From a virus, in IMG/VR virus record IMGVR_UViG_3300009174_000247, positions 1-50,574 of that record: DNA of 50,574 nucleotides; one strand, written 5' to 3'. Below the pieces are notes generated by a model that did not search any database, was not told where the DNA came from, and saw only the letters and a list, made by a program, of their open reading frames with translations. Positions 1 to 10,000 of this stretch are shown in pieces. Made by a program: the position numbers and the translations under genes. Each line of letters opens with the position of its first letter. The first letter of the stretch is position 1.

Positions 1-906
1 TTACCCCCAGGACGAAATTAACTCTGCATCATCCGGATAAGCTGTAATCAAACTACGCACTCTGGCAATGGCACCATTAACGGCATTCAGTCCAGTGGTC
101 GCATTTAAGTACGTCGGCCCGATAAAAATGTACGCTGACTGGGTACTGATATCTGCTAAGGTACCGGTAGATGACGTCCCCGTTTGTGCAACAAGTCCGT
201 TTTGGTAACCAAACACTTTCCCATTTGCTGGATCGAACAAGCCAGCCGAGGGTACAAAATCAGCATACGGTACCTGCGTTGCCGCAACGTAGCTTCCGGC
301 GACTACGGGTATCTTGTTCGTACACGTGTACTTCCAGGGGTTAGATGTGCCACCAACTGTTTGACGGGTTTCACCAAATGCCAGCGTGCTCGATGCTGTG
401 CCAAAACCTACAGCAATACCCGCGTTATCACTCAGCGCGTTGTCTCTCAACAGAGTGCTTAATAGGAATAGGTCATTACTCCGGTTCTGTAGTTTAATAA
501 CAGATTCAGACTGCAAAAACCGACCGCCATTTGATAGCACTACATTAACAGCCGTCCGTGTCCCTGATGTATCCAAAGTCATAGGGTGAGATTCACCGGC
601 AACAGTGACAGCAACAAAATCTGGGCTATTTGCCAGCCCGTACAGTTTAGTGACATTACCTGAGCCGTCTTGTTTAACGCCCCAGTCTGGAGCGCAATAT
701 GCGCCAGTTCTATTCCACATGCCATTATTTACTAAACGCTGTATTTCAGTTAACAGTGAAGCCTCACGCGGCACCGTCCCGCCATCAGCAACAACTCGCG
801 CTTTATGTGCATTGAATAATGCTTCTGGATCAAGATATGCCGAGGATAAATCAATCAGTTGACGGCGACCGTTGTAGGGCTTATTTGTGTTTAATACTAC
901 AGCCAT
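1..906 (-). CDS. Tail-associated protein of unknown function
   Basis: Complete 301-residue reading frame; its stop codon is the first three bases of the window. The start is preceded by AAGGAG nine bases upstream. The sequence is rich in Gly, Ser, Thr and Asn and looks like a soluble beta-rich protein; I see no signal peptide, membrane segment or catalytic motif. It lies directly downstream of the tail spike gene (13 bases between them) and is the last visible gene of the late operon, which suggests a distal tail part, a receptor-binding or capping protein. I do not recognise the family; the structural role is inferred from position only. Confidence 0.7.
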   Translation of the reverse strand: MAVVLNTNKPYNGRRQLIDLSSAYLDPEALFNAHKARVVADGGTVPREASLLTEIQRLVNNGMWNRTGAYCAPDWGVKQDGSGNVTKLYGLANSPDFVAVTVAGESHPMTLDTSGTRTAVNVVLSNGGRFLQSESVIKLQNRSNDLFLLSTLLRDNALSDNAGIAVGFGTASSTLAFGETRQTVGGTSNPWKYTCTNKIPVVAGSYVAATQVPYADFVPSAGLFDPANGKVFGYQNGLVAQTGTSSTGTLADISTQSAYIFIGPTYLNATTGLNAVNGAIARVRSLITAYPDDAELISSWG

Positions 907-918
907 GATATTAACTCC

Positions 919-3213
919 TTAGTTGATCTGTATGCGGCACAATAAGCACCAGTTATATAAATTACGGACGGTGTACTTACTCATTCGTGGTGAGGTATCT
1001 CGAATGTTCACCAGAGGGAAAGTCCAGTTTTCATAAGGCGCAGGGAACCCAGCAGGGACATTATTATTAAAACCAATCCGCAAAATACTCCCGACTGGCG
1101 GGGCACTTGCAAAAACGACTCTGAATGTAAAATCACCGGTTTGAGTTACTGACGTCACCGCAACCGCACCACCCTCGATATCGAAGCCATGATTTGGGGC
1201 CGCGCCAAGCGTCGTCGTGTCTATTGTTAATGGGTATCCGAGAGGAGAGTCGAACGTGAGATCAAGAGTGCTCCCTGAAAGTGTCCACGATACTGGCTGC
1301 ACCGGCTTCCATTTGGCGTGCGTTGGGTTATTGACCGCATCGTAAAGCATCCAGTCGATCGCCTGCCCCTCATATTCCCCTGCCAATGCATAGCCAAGCG
1401 GCTTAAGATGTTGGATATCAAGCGGGTACAAAATATTTAGGGGGTATTTTGCGCATGACATAAACGCATCTGCGCGCGAGTTGGCAAATGTACGCTGGTC
1501 ATTGGCCACCCAATCGCCATAGATGACATCACCGGTGGTTGGGCTCACCGTTCTGATACGGGAACCCATCTGATTCACGCTTATTTTAGGCGGTGTCGCC
1601 TGTCCAGTCAGAGCTACATAGTCAGCTTGGTGATCGTTGGCCCACTCCTCAAGGTACCCGGCATATTGACCAGGGGCGGTCACTGATGCAGAGTCAAATT
1701 CACCATGAGTAATAGTCAGAGCATCGATCACAAGGGTTTTGCCGATTGAGGCTAATTGTCTCTTTGCCTCTGCAGCTTCAGTTTGCCCGTTAGCGTATGT
1801 TGGCGTGCCCTTTTTTAAAAGAGAATAGCCAGCCCCGCCAAAGCCATGCGTGCGTACAAGAAGTACAGGCTGATCACTTGCAGATACACCTCGGCTTGCC
1901 ATGTTGTTGAGCATGCGTTGAATGATTGGCGTTGCGATAGACTGTGTTGGTGGAGAGGCATCAGTTAAAGCACCCAGGCTATCGGCAGAAATAGCGTTCC
2001 CTGACACGTCCCCGCGATCCTGGCCCGCCCCGCTGAACATTAAAGCCCGCCCCGTCAATGCAGGGTCTTTCGGGGAAACTGTTGCTCCCTCTTGTCCAAC
2101 TGAGAGGCTTTGTCCTGTATTGGCAATCATATGCACGGTGGTCGTTGATGCGCTCAATTCGCGCGCCTTATATGCCCCCTTGGGCTCTGTGTCAGGAAGC
2201 ATGCTCGATTTAAGCGTAGTGCCGTTGTCATAAGTGAAAACAAAGCCACCAGATCCCAGCAACTTGACAGCACTAACCACTGGATAATCAGCCCATAGCG
2301 GAGCTGTCGCATCCTGAGAAGCAACGAGCGCTGGCTTATTGCTGAAGATTCGAATATAGCTTCCACCACCGCCGGAAGACCCATTCAGGATGTCCTGTAC
2401 TGGGCCTTCAACGCCACATAAAAACCAGTTTCCATCATCATCGAAGTAATCGAAGGCTTTAGTTTTATCATCAGATAGCGTAACAGCCTGGATGCCAGCC
2501 CCGGAGAGTATCTTTGCAATCTGCGTTTCAGAGATAACCTTCAGCCGGTCTTGTACAGCATCTTTCATATCAGCCAGGCGCAAGCCAGCATTGTCATCGA
2601 ACACAAAGAACCCGCCACGACCTGTAATCTCTGTGACTGCCATAGAAAATGCAGCGAATCGTTTTCTCGTTTCAGCATCAGTGACAACAGCGACGCGATC
2701 TTGAATGACGTCAGGCATTCCTGCAAAGCCGACACCGGCGTCATCATCGATAGTCATTAATCCGCCAAACTTATCGAGCGGTGTTAATGCAAATTGATGG
2801 TCGATAAGAGCGTTAGAATCGTTTTTTGAAATGACACTGTTTATATATTTTTGGGCTTTTTCTATAGATTCAATAAAAACATTTGACGGTAAAAACTGTC
2901 CAGTTGGCGTAGGAGTTCCAGCAACGTTAATATATTCATCTGCTATTGAATTTGGATTGTCTGACCAAATAAAGAAATGTGCGCCATCTTGAATCTCACC
3001 AGAGCTAATTGCAGCACTTGCTTGTTCTAATGTGTATGCCTTACCTAGTGGCGAAAGATTATTTCTTAGTCCTTGCAGTGTGAATCTTTCCATACCGAAT
3101 CTATCTTCGTATTTTTCAGCATCTGAGTTAACCACCTCGTCAATTTTTTCCGCGTTGAACTTTAAGTCGATAACATCATTACTTGGTACTGGTTTGGATG
3201 TTGGTGTTGTCAT
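919..3213 (-). CDS. Tail spike/fibre with SGNH-type esterase domain
   Basis: 764 residues. The first 60 residues resemble the N-terminal anchoring region common to enterobacterial tail fibres (a YEDRFG-type stretch near 35-41). A motif of the form DDxxGxxxxxxxDxxQDR occurs twice (about 157-173 and 206-222), with a degenerate third copy near 258-275. The second half carries the blocks of an SGNH or SASA-type esterase: GQSLS at 367-371 (Ser369 the likely nucleophile), THGEFD at 502-507, and DIQHL at 599-603 (Asp599/His602 pair). Such domains on phage spikes deacetylate surface polysaccharide. The gene abuts the tail tip gene, whose stop is immediately upstream. Esterase assignment is a motif inference; substrate unknown. 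Confidence 0.75.
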   Translation of the reverse strand: MTTPTSKPVPSNDVIDLKFNAEKIDEVVNSDAEKYEDRFGMERFTLQGLRNNLSPLGKAYTLEQASAAISSGEIQDGAHFFIWSDNPNSIADEYINVAGTPTPTGQFLPSNVFIESIEKAQKYINSVISKNDSNALIDHQFALTPLDKFGGLMTIDDDAGVGFAGMPDVIQDRVAVVTDAETRKRFAAFSMAVTEITGRGGFFVFDDNAGLRLADMKDAVQDRLKVISETQIAKILSGAGIQAVTLSDDKTKAFDYFDDDGNWFLCGVEGPVQDILNGSSGGGGSYIRIFSNKPALVASQDATAPLWADYPVVSAVKLLGSGGFVFTYDNGTTLKSSMLPDTEPKGAYKARELSASTTTVHMIANTGQSLSVGQEGATVSPKDPALTGRALMFSGAGQDRGDVSGNAISADSLGALTDASPPTQSIATPIIQRMLNNMASRGVSASDQPVLLVRTHGFGGAGYSLLKKGTPTYANGQTEAAEAKRQLASIGKTLVIDALTITHGEFDSASVTAPGQYAGYLEEWANDHQADYVALTGQATPPKISVNQMGSRIRTVSPTTGDVIYGDWVANDQRTFANSRADAFMSCAKYPLNILYPLDIQHLKPLGYALAGEYEGQAIDWMLYDAVNNPTHAKWKPVQPVSWTLSGSTLDLTFDSPLGYPLTIDTTTLGAAPNHGFDIEGGAVAVTSVTQTGDFTFRVVFASAPPVGSILRIGFNNNVPAGFPAPYENWTFPLVNIRDTSPRMSKYTVRNLYNWCLLCRIQIN

Positions 3214-5709
3214 TTATTCGGCAACCTCATAATTATACATTTCGTCGTTATATTCAGACATGGTTAACGAGGTGGTCCCGTCGCCATTAGGTTTCTTTTC
3301 GGTAATCGTCCACTTGGTCGAATCCATCTCTACTTGCGTAGCAATGACGTAACGAGAGGGGGACTGGACGTTATAGCCGTCGAAGATATTGAGGGTTATT
3401 TCTGGTAATGTTGCTGTGAATCCAAATATCGTGTCGCTACGAGGAAATGCCTGGATTCTTGCGGTTGGTGTGCCATTAGCATCGGTGACGATGACAAACA
3501 TGTCTCCCTGCCATTCAATGCGTTCGCTTGTGTCAAAATCATTTCCATTCCTGGCAACGATATACCCATCCTGCTGATTGGCATCGTAGATGTCAGGTAC
3601 CTGGACCATCTGCCCTACGTTTACCCATTCCCCATCTGACAAGGCTCTTATCGACATCGTTTGTCGGGAGTAAAGCAACCGTCTAACCTCTTTCAGCGCC
3701 CTATCACGCGCCTGATAAGAGTTTCTGACATAAAGCATGTCGAGTTTCTTCGCCTTGACTGGCTCCCCCTCTTCAATGGCTGAACCGGTGATCCGATAGC
3801 GAATGAATGCCTGTTTGTTTGTCGTGGGGTTCTTATAGGTGACCTGTACACCGTCAAATCCACCAGGGAGTGTCATGTCGTATGAGAGGCTGTAGTCCTC
3901 CGCCTTGGTGTTAGCACGGTTAAACACCGTCACCGCGTTAGGCTTGCGCTCGTCACGCGTAAACGACAACACCCCGTCATCCCAGAACGCAGTGACCGTG
4001 GCCGCGTCACAAATGGTCTGCACCCTTGCCCCAAGAGATATATCTTCATCGTCAAACGTGTAATCGAAGTAGCCTAGCCGCGAATCAGGAAGGGACGCTG
4101 CAATCGAATAAAGCTCGTAAATGTCGATGCTGGATTCAGCCTGCCCACCCATTTTTAACCAAGTGTGCAACACTGCATCTGCAAACGAGCGCGACGGCCT
4201 TTCGGTGTAATCGACAGTTTGGGTTGCAAGGTCATAACTGATAACGTGACGGGTGATGAGTGCGTTGTATTTCCTGTCGCGTGAACTTGTTGCTCTTTCT
4301 GTCGCTGTTACAGTGACCGTAACCAGCGTGTCATTCGGGTAAGTGACGTTGCTTCGCGTTCTGACAATATGAACAGCTTCTGCTTTCAGGACTGAGTGAT
4401 CGTTGCTGTTATTCGTTCTGACAAATTGCAAAGCGTAACGCCCGTAACCTGCGGCCGGTGTTACTTTGAACGTTCCGTATTTAGTGTCTGAATTTTCATC
4501 ATCATTGTTCAATCCGATGTTAAGGGATTCAGTTGTGCCGGGTATCTGGTTATTGTCATCATCAACTTTCCACCACGTCACTGTTGTCCTGGCATAATCA
4601 CCATGACCCAACTGAGCCTGAAGGTGTATCCAGAGCTGCTCCCCGGCCACTGGAGAGAAAGACGGGCCGATCACCAGAGGCTCGTTATCATTCAGCGTGA
4701 ATATCGTCGTGTTGATAACCGCATCACCTGGTATCTGCCCAATGTCATTGCCGCCCAGGTTTGAAAAAGTAAACTCATAAAAATGTTGTGGATCTACCGG
4801 AGCGCCGTCATCAGTAGTCGTAGCATTGGTTAGGTCAGCAAACACGGTGATATCCCGCGTTACTGGGCCAGATACCGTGTTGTAGGTGACGTTAACCACG
4901 AATGACACTGAGTGCGGTTTCGGCAGATCATAGAAGTAGTCGAAGTCACTATTTTGCTTAATCTTCACCTTGGCCTGACCGGCAACGAATTCTCCCGAAA
5001 CCATATCCGTGGTTGTCGTTGCCGTTTCGGCAGGGAAGTCTTCGCTCTCGTTTGGCCCTGGCAATTCCTGACCGTCGATATCATCGAATGCGAACCCTTC
5101 GTTGATGACCGGTATGTTTTGTCCTGGTTGGAAGATCTGGTATGAGGCACCCGCTAGCGCACCAAGATTCGACTCTGAGTAGCGAACAGACGTCACGTCA
5201 TACTTGCCCAGACCAAAGTTCATCCACTCGGTCACCTTTTTGATGTTATTGGTGTACTCGAATAGAGACTCCTGGATCAGGTCTGGAAACGCCCTCACCT
5301 GACCGTAGTTATCAGGTTTTGCCTCACCGTTACGGGCGATATTCGTTTGCCCTTTCAGGCTGTTGTTCGGTGAAGTCTTGGAGTTGTTTGTGGCCGCGTT
5401 AGCGCTGGGTTGCTTGATGAGTGACGAAAGGATTTTCTGGGTAAACTTTATCGGGTTGAAGTGTTCAAGCGGGTTCAAGATTGTGCCGAGTGCGCCACTC
5501 TTTGGCTGGTCAAACACGCTGATGATATCGCCCTGGTTCAGCGGAAAGTTAAGTTCATCATCAGGTTTAAGCTTTACTCCGTTCCTCAGTATCTCAACAT
5601 CACAATGCAGGTTGGCTGTTTTCAGCCAGGGGTAAAACATGCTACCTGCAGCGAGGTTATGTCGCTCTTTCGGTATCCCCGGCACGCGCTGAACTTCGAT
5701 CAACGGCAT
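3214..5709 (-). CDS. Tail tip protein, TipJ/host-specificity family
   Basis: 831 residues. Size, position after the NlpC/P60 gene and overall character match the central tail-tip proteins of siphoviruses (functional counterpart of lambda J). The N-terminus has a short domain with a buried-looking ILRNGVKL segment, followed by a Ser/Asn/Thr-rich linker near residues 100-125, beta-rich repeats in the middle and a hub-like second half. It would form the end of the tail that contacts the receptor and leads to DNA release. Its 5' end overlaps the NlpC/P60 gene by 53 bases, indicating translational coupling. Family recalled as TipJ; assignment by recognition of order and sequence style. Confidence 0.8.
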   Translation of the reverse strand: MPLIEVQRVPGIPKERHNLAAGSMFYPWLKTANLHCDVEILRNGVKLKPDDELNFPLNQGDIISVFDQPKSGALGTILNPLEHFNPIKFTQKILSSLIKQPSANAATNNSKTSPNNSLKGQTNIARNGEAKPDNYGQVRAFPDLIQESLFEYTNNIKKVTEWMNFGLGKYDVTSVRYSESNLGALAGASYQIFQPGQNIPVINEGFAFDDIDGQELPGPNESEDFPAETATTTTDMVSGEFVAGQAKVKIKQNSDFDYFYDLPKPHSVSFVVNVTYNTVSGPVTRDITVFADLTNATTTDDGAPVDPQHFYEFTFSNLGGNDIGQIPGDAVINTTIFTLNDNEPLVIGPSFSPVAGEQLWIHLQAQLGHGDYARTTVTWWKVDDDNNQIPGTTESLNIGLNNDDENSDTKYGTFKVTPAAGYGRYALQFVRTNNSNDHSVLKAEAVHIVRTRSNVTYPNDTLVTVTVTATERATSSRDRKYNALITRHVISYDLATQTVDYTERPSRSFADAVLHTWLKMGGQAESSIDIYELYSIAASLPDSRLGYFDYTFDDEDISLGARVQTICDAATVTAFWDDGVLSFTRDERKPNAVTVFNRANTKAEDYSLSYDMTLPGGFDGVQVTYKNPTTNKQAFIRYRITGSAIEEGEPVKAKKLDMLYVRNSYQARDRALKEVRRLLYSRQTMSIRALSDGEWVNVGQMVQVPDIYDANQQDGYIVARNGNDFDTSERIEWQGDMFVIVTDANGTPTARIQAFPRSDTIFGFTATLPEITLNIFDGYNVQSPSRYVIATQVEMDSTKWTITEKKPNGDGTTSLTMSEYNDEMYNYEVAE

Positions 5710-6088
5710 AGTCGTAAAACTCCACTTTGGTGAACACTTTTTCTAACGTCCGAAGCTTGTCGAAACGCACCTGTCCAGACTCACCGCGGCTATGGAATGC
5801 TTGGCCATTCACCACCAAACCAACATGCTTTGGCTCCGCACCGTAATACGCGATAAATATGCTACTGTCGGCGGCCTTCTCTGCCTGCCGCCAGAACACA
5901 ACATCACCCGCGAAACACGTCAGGAAGTCGCTACCGGCTTCGTAGTCCGGCGTTTGGTGTATCTCAATACCCAACACATGGCGGTAATACAAAACGACGA
6001 GCCCCCAACAATCAGCCGCCTCAAATGAACACGCCCGATCGCGCCACGGCTTACCCTCCATGGCGGACACAAAGTCAGTTTTATGCAT
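5657..6088 (-). CDS. NlpC/P60 tail assembly peptidase
   Basis: 143 residues. The motif ADCWGL places the catalytic Cys at residue 27, GDVVFW lies at 61-66 and the catalytic His at 88 in KHVGLV, the arrangement of the NlpC/P60 cysteine peptidase fold. Phage members (lambda K type) sit at the tail tip and are thought to cut peptidoglycan during DNA entry or to process tail-tip proteins. The gene overlaps the tail protein upstream by 8 bases and the tail tip gene downstream by 53 bases, a tightly coupled tail-tip cassette. Confidence 0.88.
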   Translation of the reverse strand: MHKTDFVSAMEGKPWRDRACSFEAADCWGLVVLYYRHVLGIEIHQTPDYEAGSDFLTCFAGDVVFWRQAEKAADSSIFIAYYGAEPKHVGLVVNGQAFHSRGESGQVRFDKLRTLEKVFTKVEFYDYAVDRSSARAGDTERAT

Positions 6089-6551
6089 TGGCTAGTCCTG
6101 GGAAGTCGGTTGTGTTGTAGAGGAAGGCGATGTTGTTGTTCAGCGGGTTCTGTAGAGTCAACGAGCATGTAACGTCGCTCTCATCCATCGACACGTCTTT
6201 CACGTACAACGTCCACGGCTTAAGCGGTGTATTCATGTCGGCAGCATCAAAACGCTGATAAGTGGCAGATATTGGCGTTATCCGAGAATAGGTGCGCCAC
6301 AACTTCAACTGCTGCTTAAAGTCCTGCGCAAGGCGTCCAAACTTCACCGTCGCATTGATTACCGGCGTATTGCTCTGCTGGCTCTCTGATACCTCCATCC
6401 GGCATGGGGTGTAAACCTGCCCCGCAAACGTCTTTGGGTAAATCTGGCGATTCACCAGACGGATATAGCCGAAGGTCAAGTGATAAAACGTCATGGTGTC
6501 GTAGAGAATTCGGTTGGGACGCTGAGACTGAAATTCGCGTAAAGTTGGCAT
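6081..6551 (-). CDS. Minor tail protein, DUF1833-like
   Basis: 156 residues. It begins MPTLREFQ and is beta-rich with no membrane segment. Position just before the NlpC/P60 gene corresponds to lambda L, the tail-tip collar protein, and the sequence fits the DUF1833 family seen in this place in many siphoviruses. The start codon directly follows the stop of the upstream tail gene (no gap). Function as a tail-tip ring protein is inferred from gene order. Confidence 0.75.
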   Translation of the reverse strand: MPTLREFQSQRPNRILYDTMTFYHLTFGYIRLVNRQIYPKTFAGQVYTPCRMEVSESQQSNTPVINATVKFGRLAQDFKQQLKLWRTYSRITPISATYQRFDAADMNTPLKPWTLYVKDVSMDESDVTCSLTLQNPLNNNIAFLYNTTDFPGLANA

Positions 6552-7019
6552 TTAAAACTCCGGCAAGTCGCGGTTAACCACCTCATCAATGATCCCCCAC
6601 TGGTTCGGCGGCAGCTCAACAATGACGTCTGAGAATTCATCATCCGGGTTGTAAACCTTCCGGGTGATAACGTTACCCGTCCAGGTCGCCGTGTTGCCGT
6701 TGATGCTTGTCTGTACCGGCGGGGCCACAAAATGCAGCTCCTGCATCTGCAGACCTGAGCCCCCCAGATTGCACAGCATGGTGAACCACTGGTTGCCGTT
6801 ATCGAGATAGCGCGGGCTGCGATACCACTGCTCAAATGCTCGGTCTTCCTGCAGCGTGAAAATCCAGTTCAGTGACCAGGTGGTTTTAAGGTCATCGGTC
6901 AGCCGCTGGAAGATGGGAGCGCCTACTGCAGGTTGGTCAGTGCGAAACCCCGCATCAATCGTGCGGCTCTTGTTGGCCTTCTGAGGAAGGGATAGCCAGT
7001 CGGGATAAGGTATTGCCAC
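6552..7019 (-). CDS. Minor tail protein (lambda M-like position)
   Basis: 155 residues, beta-rich, with several Trp residues and a conserved-looking WxxxFTLxxxxAxxFEQWY style segment around residues 50-67. It occupies the place of the lambda M/distal tail protein, directly after the tape measure gene and before the DUF1833-like gene. A terminator-like hairpin lies between it and the tape measure gene. Role as a distal tail protein is inferred from order. Confidence 0.72.
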   Translation of the reverse strand: MAIPYPDWLSLPQKANKSRTIDAGFRTDQPAVGAPIFQRLTDDLKTTWSLNWIFTLQEDRAFEQWYRSPRYLDNGNQWFTMLCNLGGSGLQMQELHFVAPPVQTSINGNTATWTGNVITRKVYNPDDEFSDVIVELPPNQWGIIDEVVNRDLPEF

Positions 7020-7032
7020 GGTTTTCTCCCGG

Positions 7033-7058
7033 TAATAAAAAACCCGCCGGAGCGGGTT
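7033..7058 (-). terminator. Intrinsic terminator after tape measure gene
   Basis: On the minus strand a 7-bp stem AACCCGC/GCGGGTT with a 4-base loop (stem arms 7041-7047 and 7052-7058) runs into TTTTATTA. It lies 18 bases past the tape measure stop and would cut late transcription unless antiterminated. Confidence 0.75.
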
Positions 7059-7075
7059 ATGAGGTGTGTTTTCTG

Positions 7076-10000
7076 CTATTCGGTAGCGCGGCGCGGGGCT
7101 TGATGATTCCTTGCGACTGATTGACTCATAGGCCCACCGTTATCCATGTCTGCCATGAAAGCATCAACGGTTAGCGTATTTCCTGACTGTGATACTTGGT
7201 AATCATAAGAATGCGAGCCTGATGAGTAGTCATTAAAGTTAACCACGACATTCATTCCTCCACCCTGCATGTCCTTATTGCTGATCACCTTCCCGTTATC
7301 GCCGGGGATCATGTACTGGCTGCCGTTCGATGCCTGGTAAATTTCAGGCATGCCACCCTCACCTACCTGATACATGCTGCCAGCAGACACTGGCCCGCCA
7401 TTCTTGCGCTTACCGGCCAATGCAATGCCAACGCCGTAAGCTGCAACCATGCCTGCAATACCAGCTACCGCTGCGCCACCAAATGTCGCAATGGACGCTG
7501 CCGCAGCAGCAGGAGCCCACGCAGTTGCCGTTTGGGTTGCAGCCATACTCGAGGAGTTTGCCTGCATTTTGTCGGCAATCATCGCCATTGCAGCATTTTT
7601 GAGGTACTGAATTCCAACCTCTACCAATGCCTGAATGACACTGTTTAGAATGGAGTTACCCAGATTCTGGAATGCCTCAGAGGCCGATTGAGTGCCATTA
7701 ATCAACCCAGTTAATGAGCTTGATGCTTGGCTGGCGAATCCATCTACAGCAGATGCCATTAGCTCATTCGTGACACTCTGGTTGCGGTACAGTTCCCACA
7801 TTGCATCCGTCCGCTGTTGCTCATATTGAGTATTGGCGGCATTTCTAAGGAGGATTCCTTGTTGTTCGGTGATGGTTTTGTTGGCTTCGTATTGCTGGAT
7901 AAGAGCTAATTTCTTGGCATTCTCGTTTGCTAGTTGCTGCACTGGGTCAACGGAACCGGCAGCTTCTGCCATTGGAGAAACAACTGTGTTGGCATTGGCC
8001 TGCGCGATTGCACTTGCGTGTTCTTGGGCCAATTTTAGGGACTCTTGGTTGTATTGTTGTTGGTCAACAATCCCCTCGTCATATTGGCGCTTCAGTTGCT
8101 TGGTAGCATCTGAATATGTTTTATCTGCATTGCGTACCGGATCAGCAGCAATGGCATCGTTTAAATCCTGCTGCTTCTGCTTGGCATCAAATAACGCCCC
8201 GGCAAGTTCACCAATCTCTCGCTTTTGCGACTCAGTGGCCTTACCCCCCGCAGCCGCCACTGCGTTATAAACAGCAGCTTCTCTACTGTTATCGTCGTAG
8301 CTAAGGTTCAAATACTGAAGCTGACGTTGAAGGTCTGCGATTTTCTGTGCGCCTTCGTCTGCCGTTTTTGCGCCAGTCTTAGCCCCTTTGCTACGCGCCA
8401 TCTCAGCTTGCTGCAGGTCATAGTTAGCCCCCGCCAGCTCCCCGAGTTGGTTGATGACATTCTGGTTGCCCTCACCAGCATTGATCGCTTCAAGCCTAGC
8501 TGCTTTAACTGCCCTCTGCCGTTTGTCGGTGATTTGGAGTAATTCATTCTCCTGAGTCAGTTGGTCAAGCTGCTTTTGTCCTGCTGCAGTAACACCAACC
8601 ATCAAGCTCTGTGAGTTGAAATTATCCTTTGCTTTAGCGGCAACGTTCAGCGCATCACTGAGCTGGTTAAATAGCCCAGCAGCAACACCGGCCTCATGCC
8701 CATCTCTCTTCAGCAGGTCTATACCTTGCGAGAAAGACCCATTGGCCTGAGCCCGCAATATACCGGACTTACTGACAGTTTGACTTAGCTTCGCTTGTTC
8801 TGATTCCACCTGCGCGGTTAATTGAACGTGTTCACTTTCGAGTTGATTAACTTTCGATAAAGCATCCGAGTAAAACAAACTCCCCTGTGACAACCCTGCA
8901 ACGGCAGCCTTAGCGTTTTCAAGGCGAGATGTTAAATCTGCTAGTCGCGCCTCGTTATTCTTAAGCTCATTGGATTGAACGTTTATTGATTTTGTTGCCT
9001 TGTCTATTTCAGCAGCTAGCTGGACGTTGCTCATGGTTCGCATCTTCGCGATCACGCCATCAAGTTTGTCCGCAAAATCGATAGCCTCTTGTTTTGCTTG
9101 CTGAGTTTTTTGATAAAAATAGAAGAGTGCAGCTCCAGCGATCATTGCGAATCCAGCAGGCCCGCCAATTAATGCCAATGCGTTCCTAGCCAGCCCGCCA
9201 ACCGTCATAGTCGCGGCTGCGGCAGCGGCTGTTGCCGTTTTTGTCGCTCCCGCCTGGACCAATTGAGCCTCAGCAAATAACGCTGAACGTTGGATGGCAA
9301 CTGACTTTGCTGAGTTAAGGTTTGCTAAGGCAAAAGCTTCAGCGTTAGTCCCCTTAGCCACATTGTATTCAGCCTGAGCGAGGGCAAGAGATGATAAGGC
9401 AGCCTCTTTATCCAGCATTGATTTTCTTGCCGTCACCGTAGCTGCTGTAGCCGCCGCTGAAGCTGACGCCGATATAGCTGCGGATTGCGCTTTTGCTGCC
9501 AGCATATCGCTTACTTTGGCCTGCGTAGCCAAAGCCAACGCTCCGGCGTATCTCCCGCCAAGAACCGCAGCAAAAACCGTTATGACTCCAGCCGCTATAT
9601 CAATGTTCTCACTTAACGAAATGACGGTATCATTGAATACTTTTAGACCAGACTGCACCGATGTTGACTCACCAACGAATTTGGTGATGTTGTTCCCTGC
9701 TACCTGGAATGCTTGCCCCATCGTTTGGATAGTGTTCCCAAACTCCTTGGCGATAGCATCACCTTGAGTTAGTAACCCTTTCACCACAACATCAGTAGTT
9801 AACTTACCCTGGGCCGCCATAGCCCTCAGTTCACCCTGAGTTACCCCCAGTGAATCAGCAAGAGCCACAGCCAAACGTGATCCATTCTCTGAAATGGAGT
9901 TGAATTCCTCACCACGCAGCACGCCGGAAGCAAGTGCCTGTGATAGCTGAATCATGGTAGAACTGGCTTCTGCTGCAGATGCACCTGATACCACCAAACC

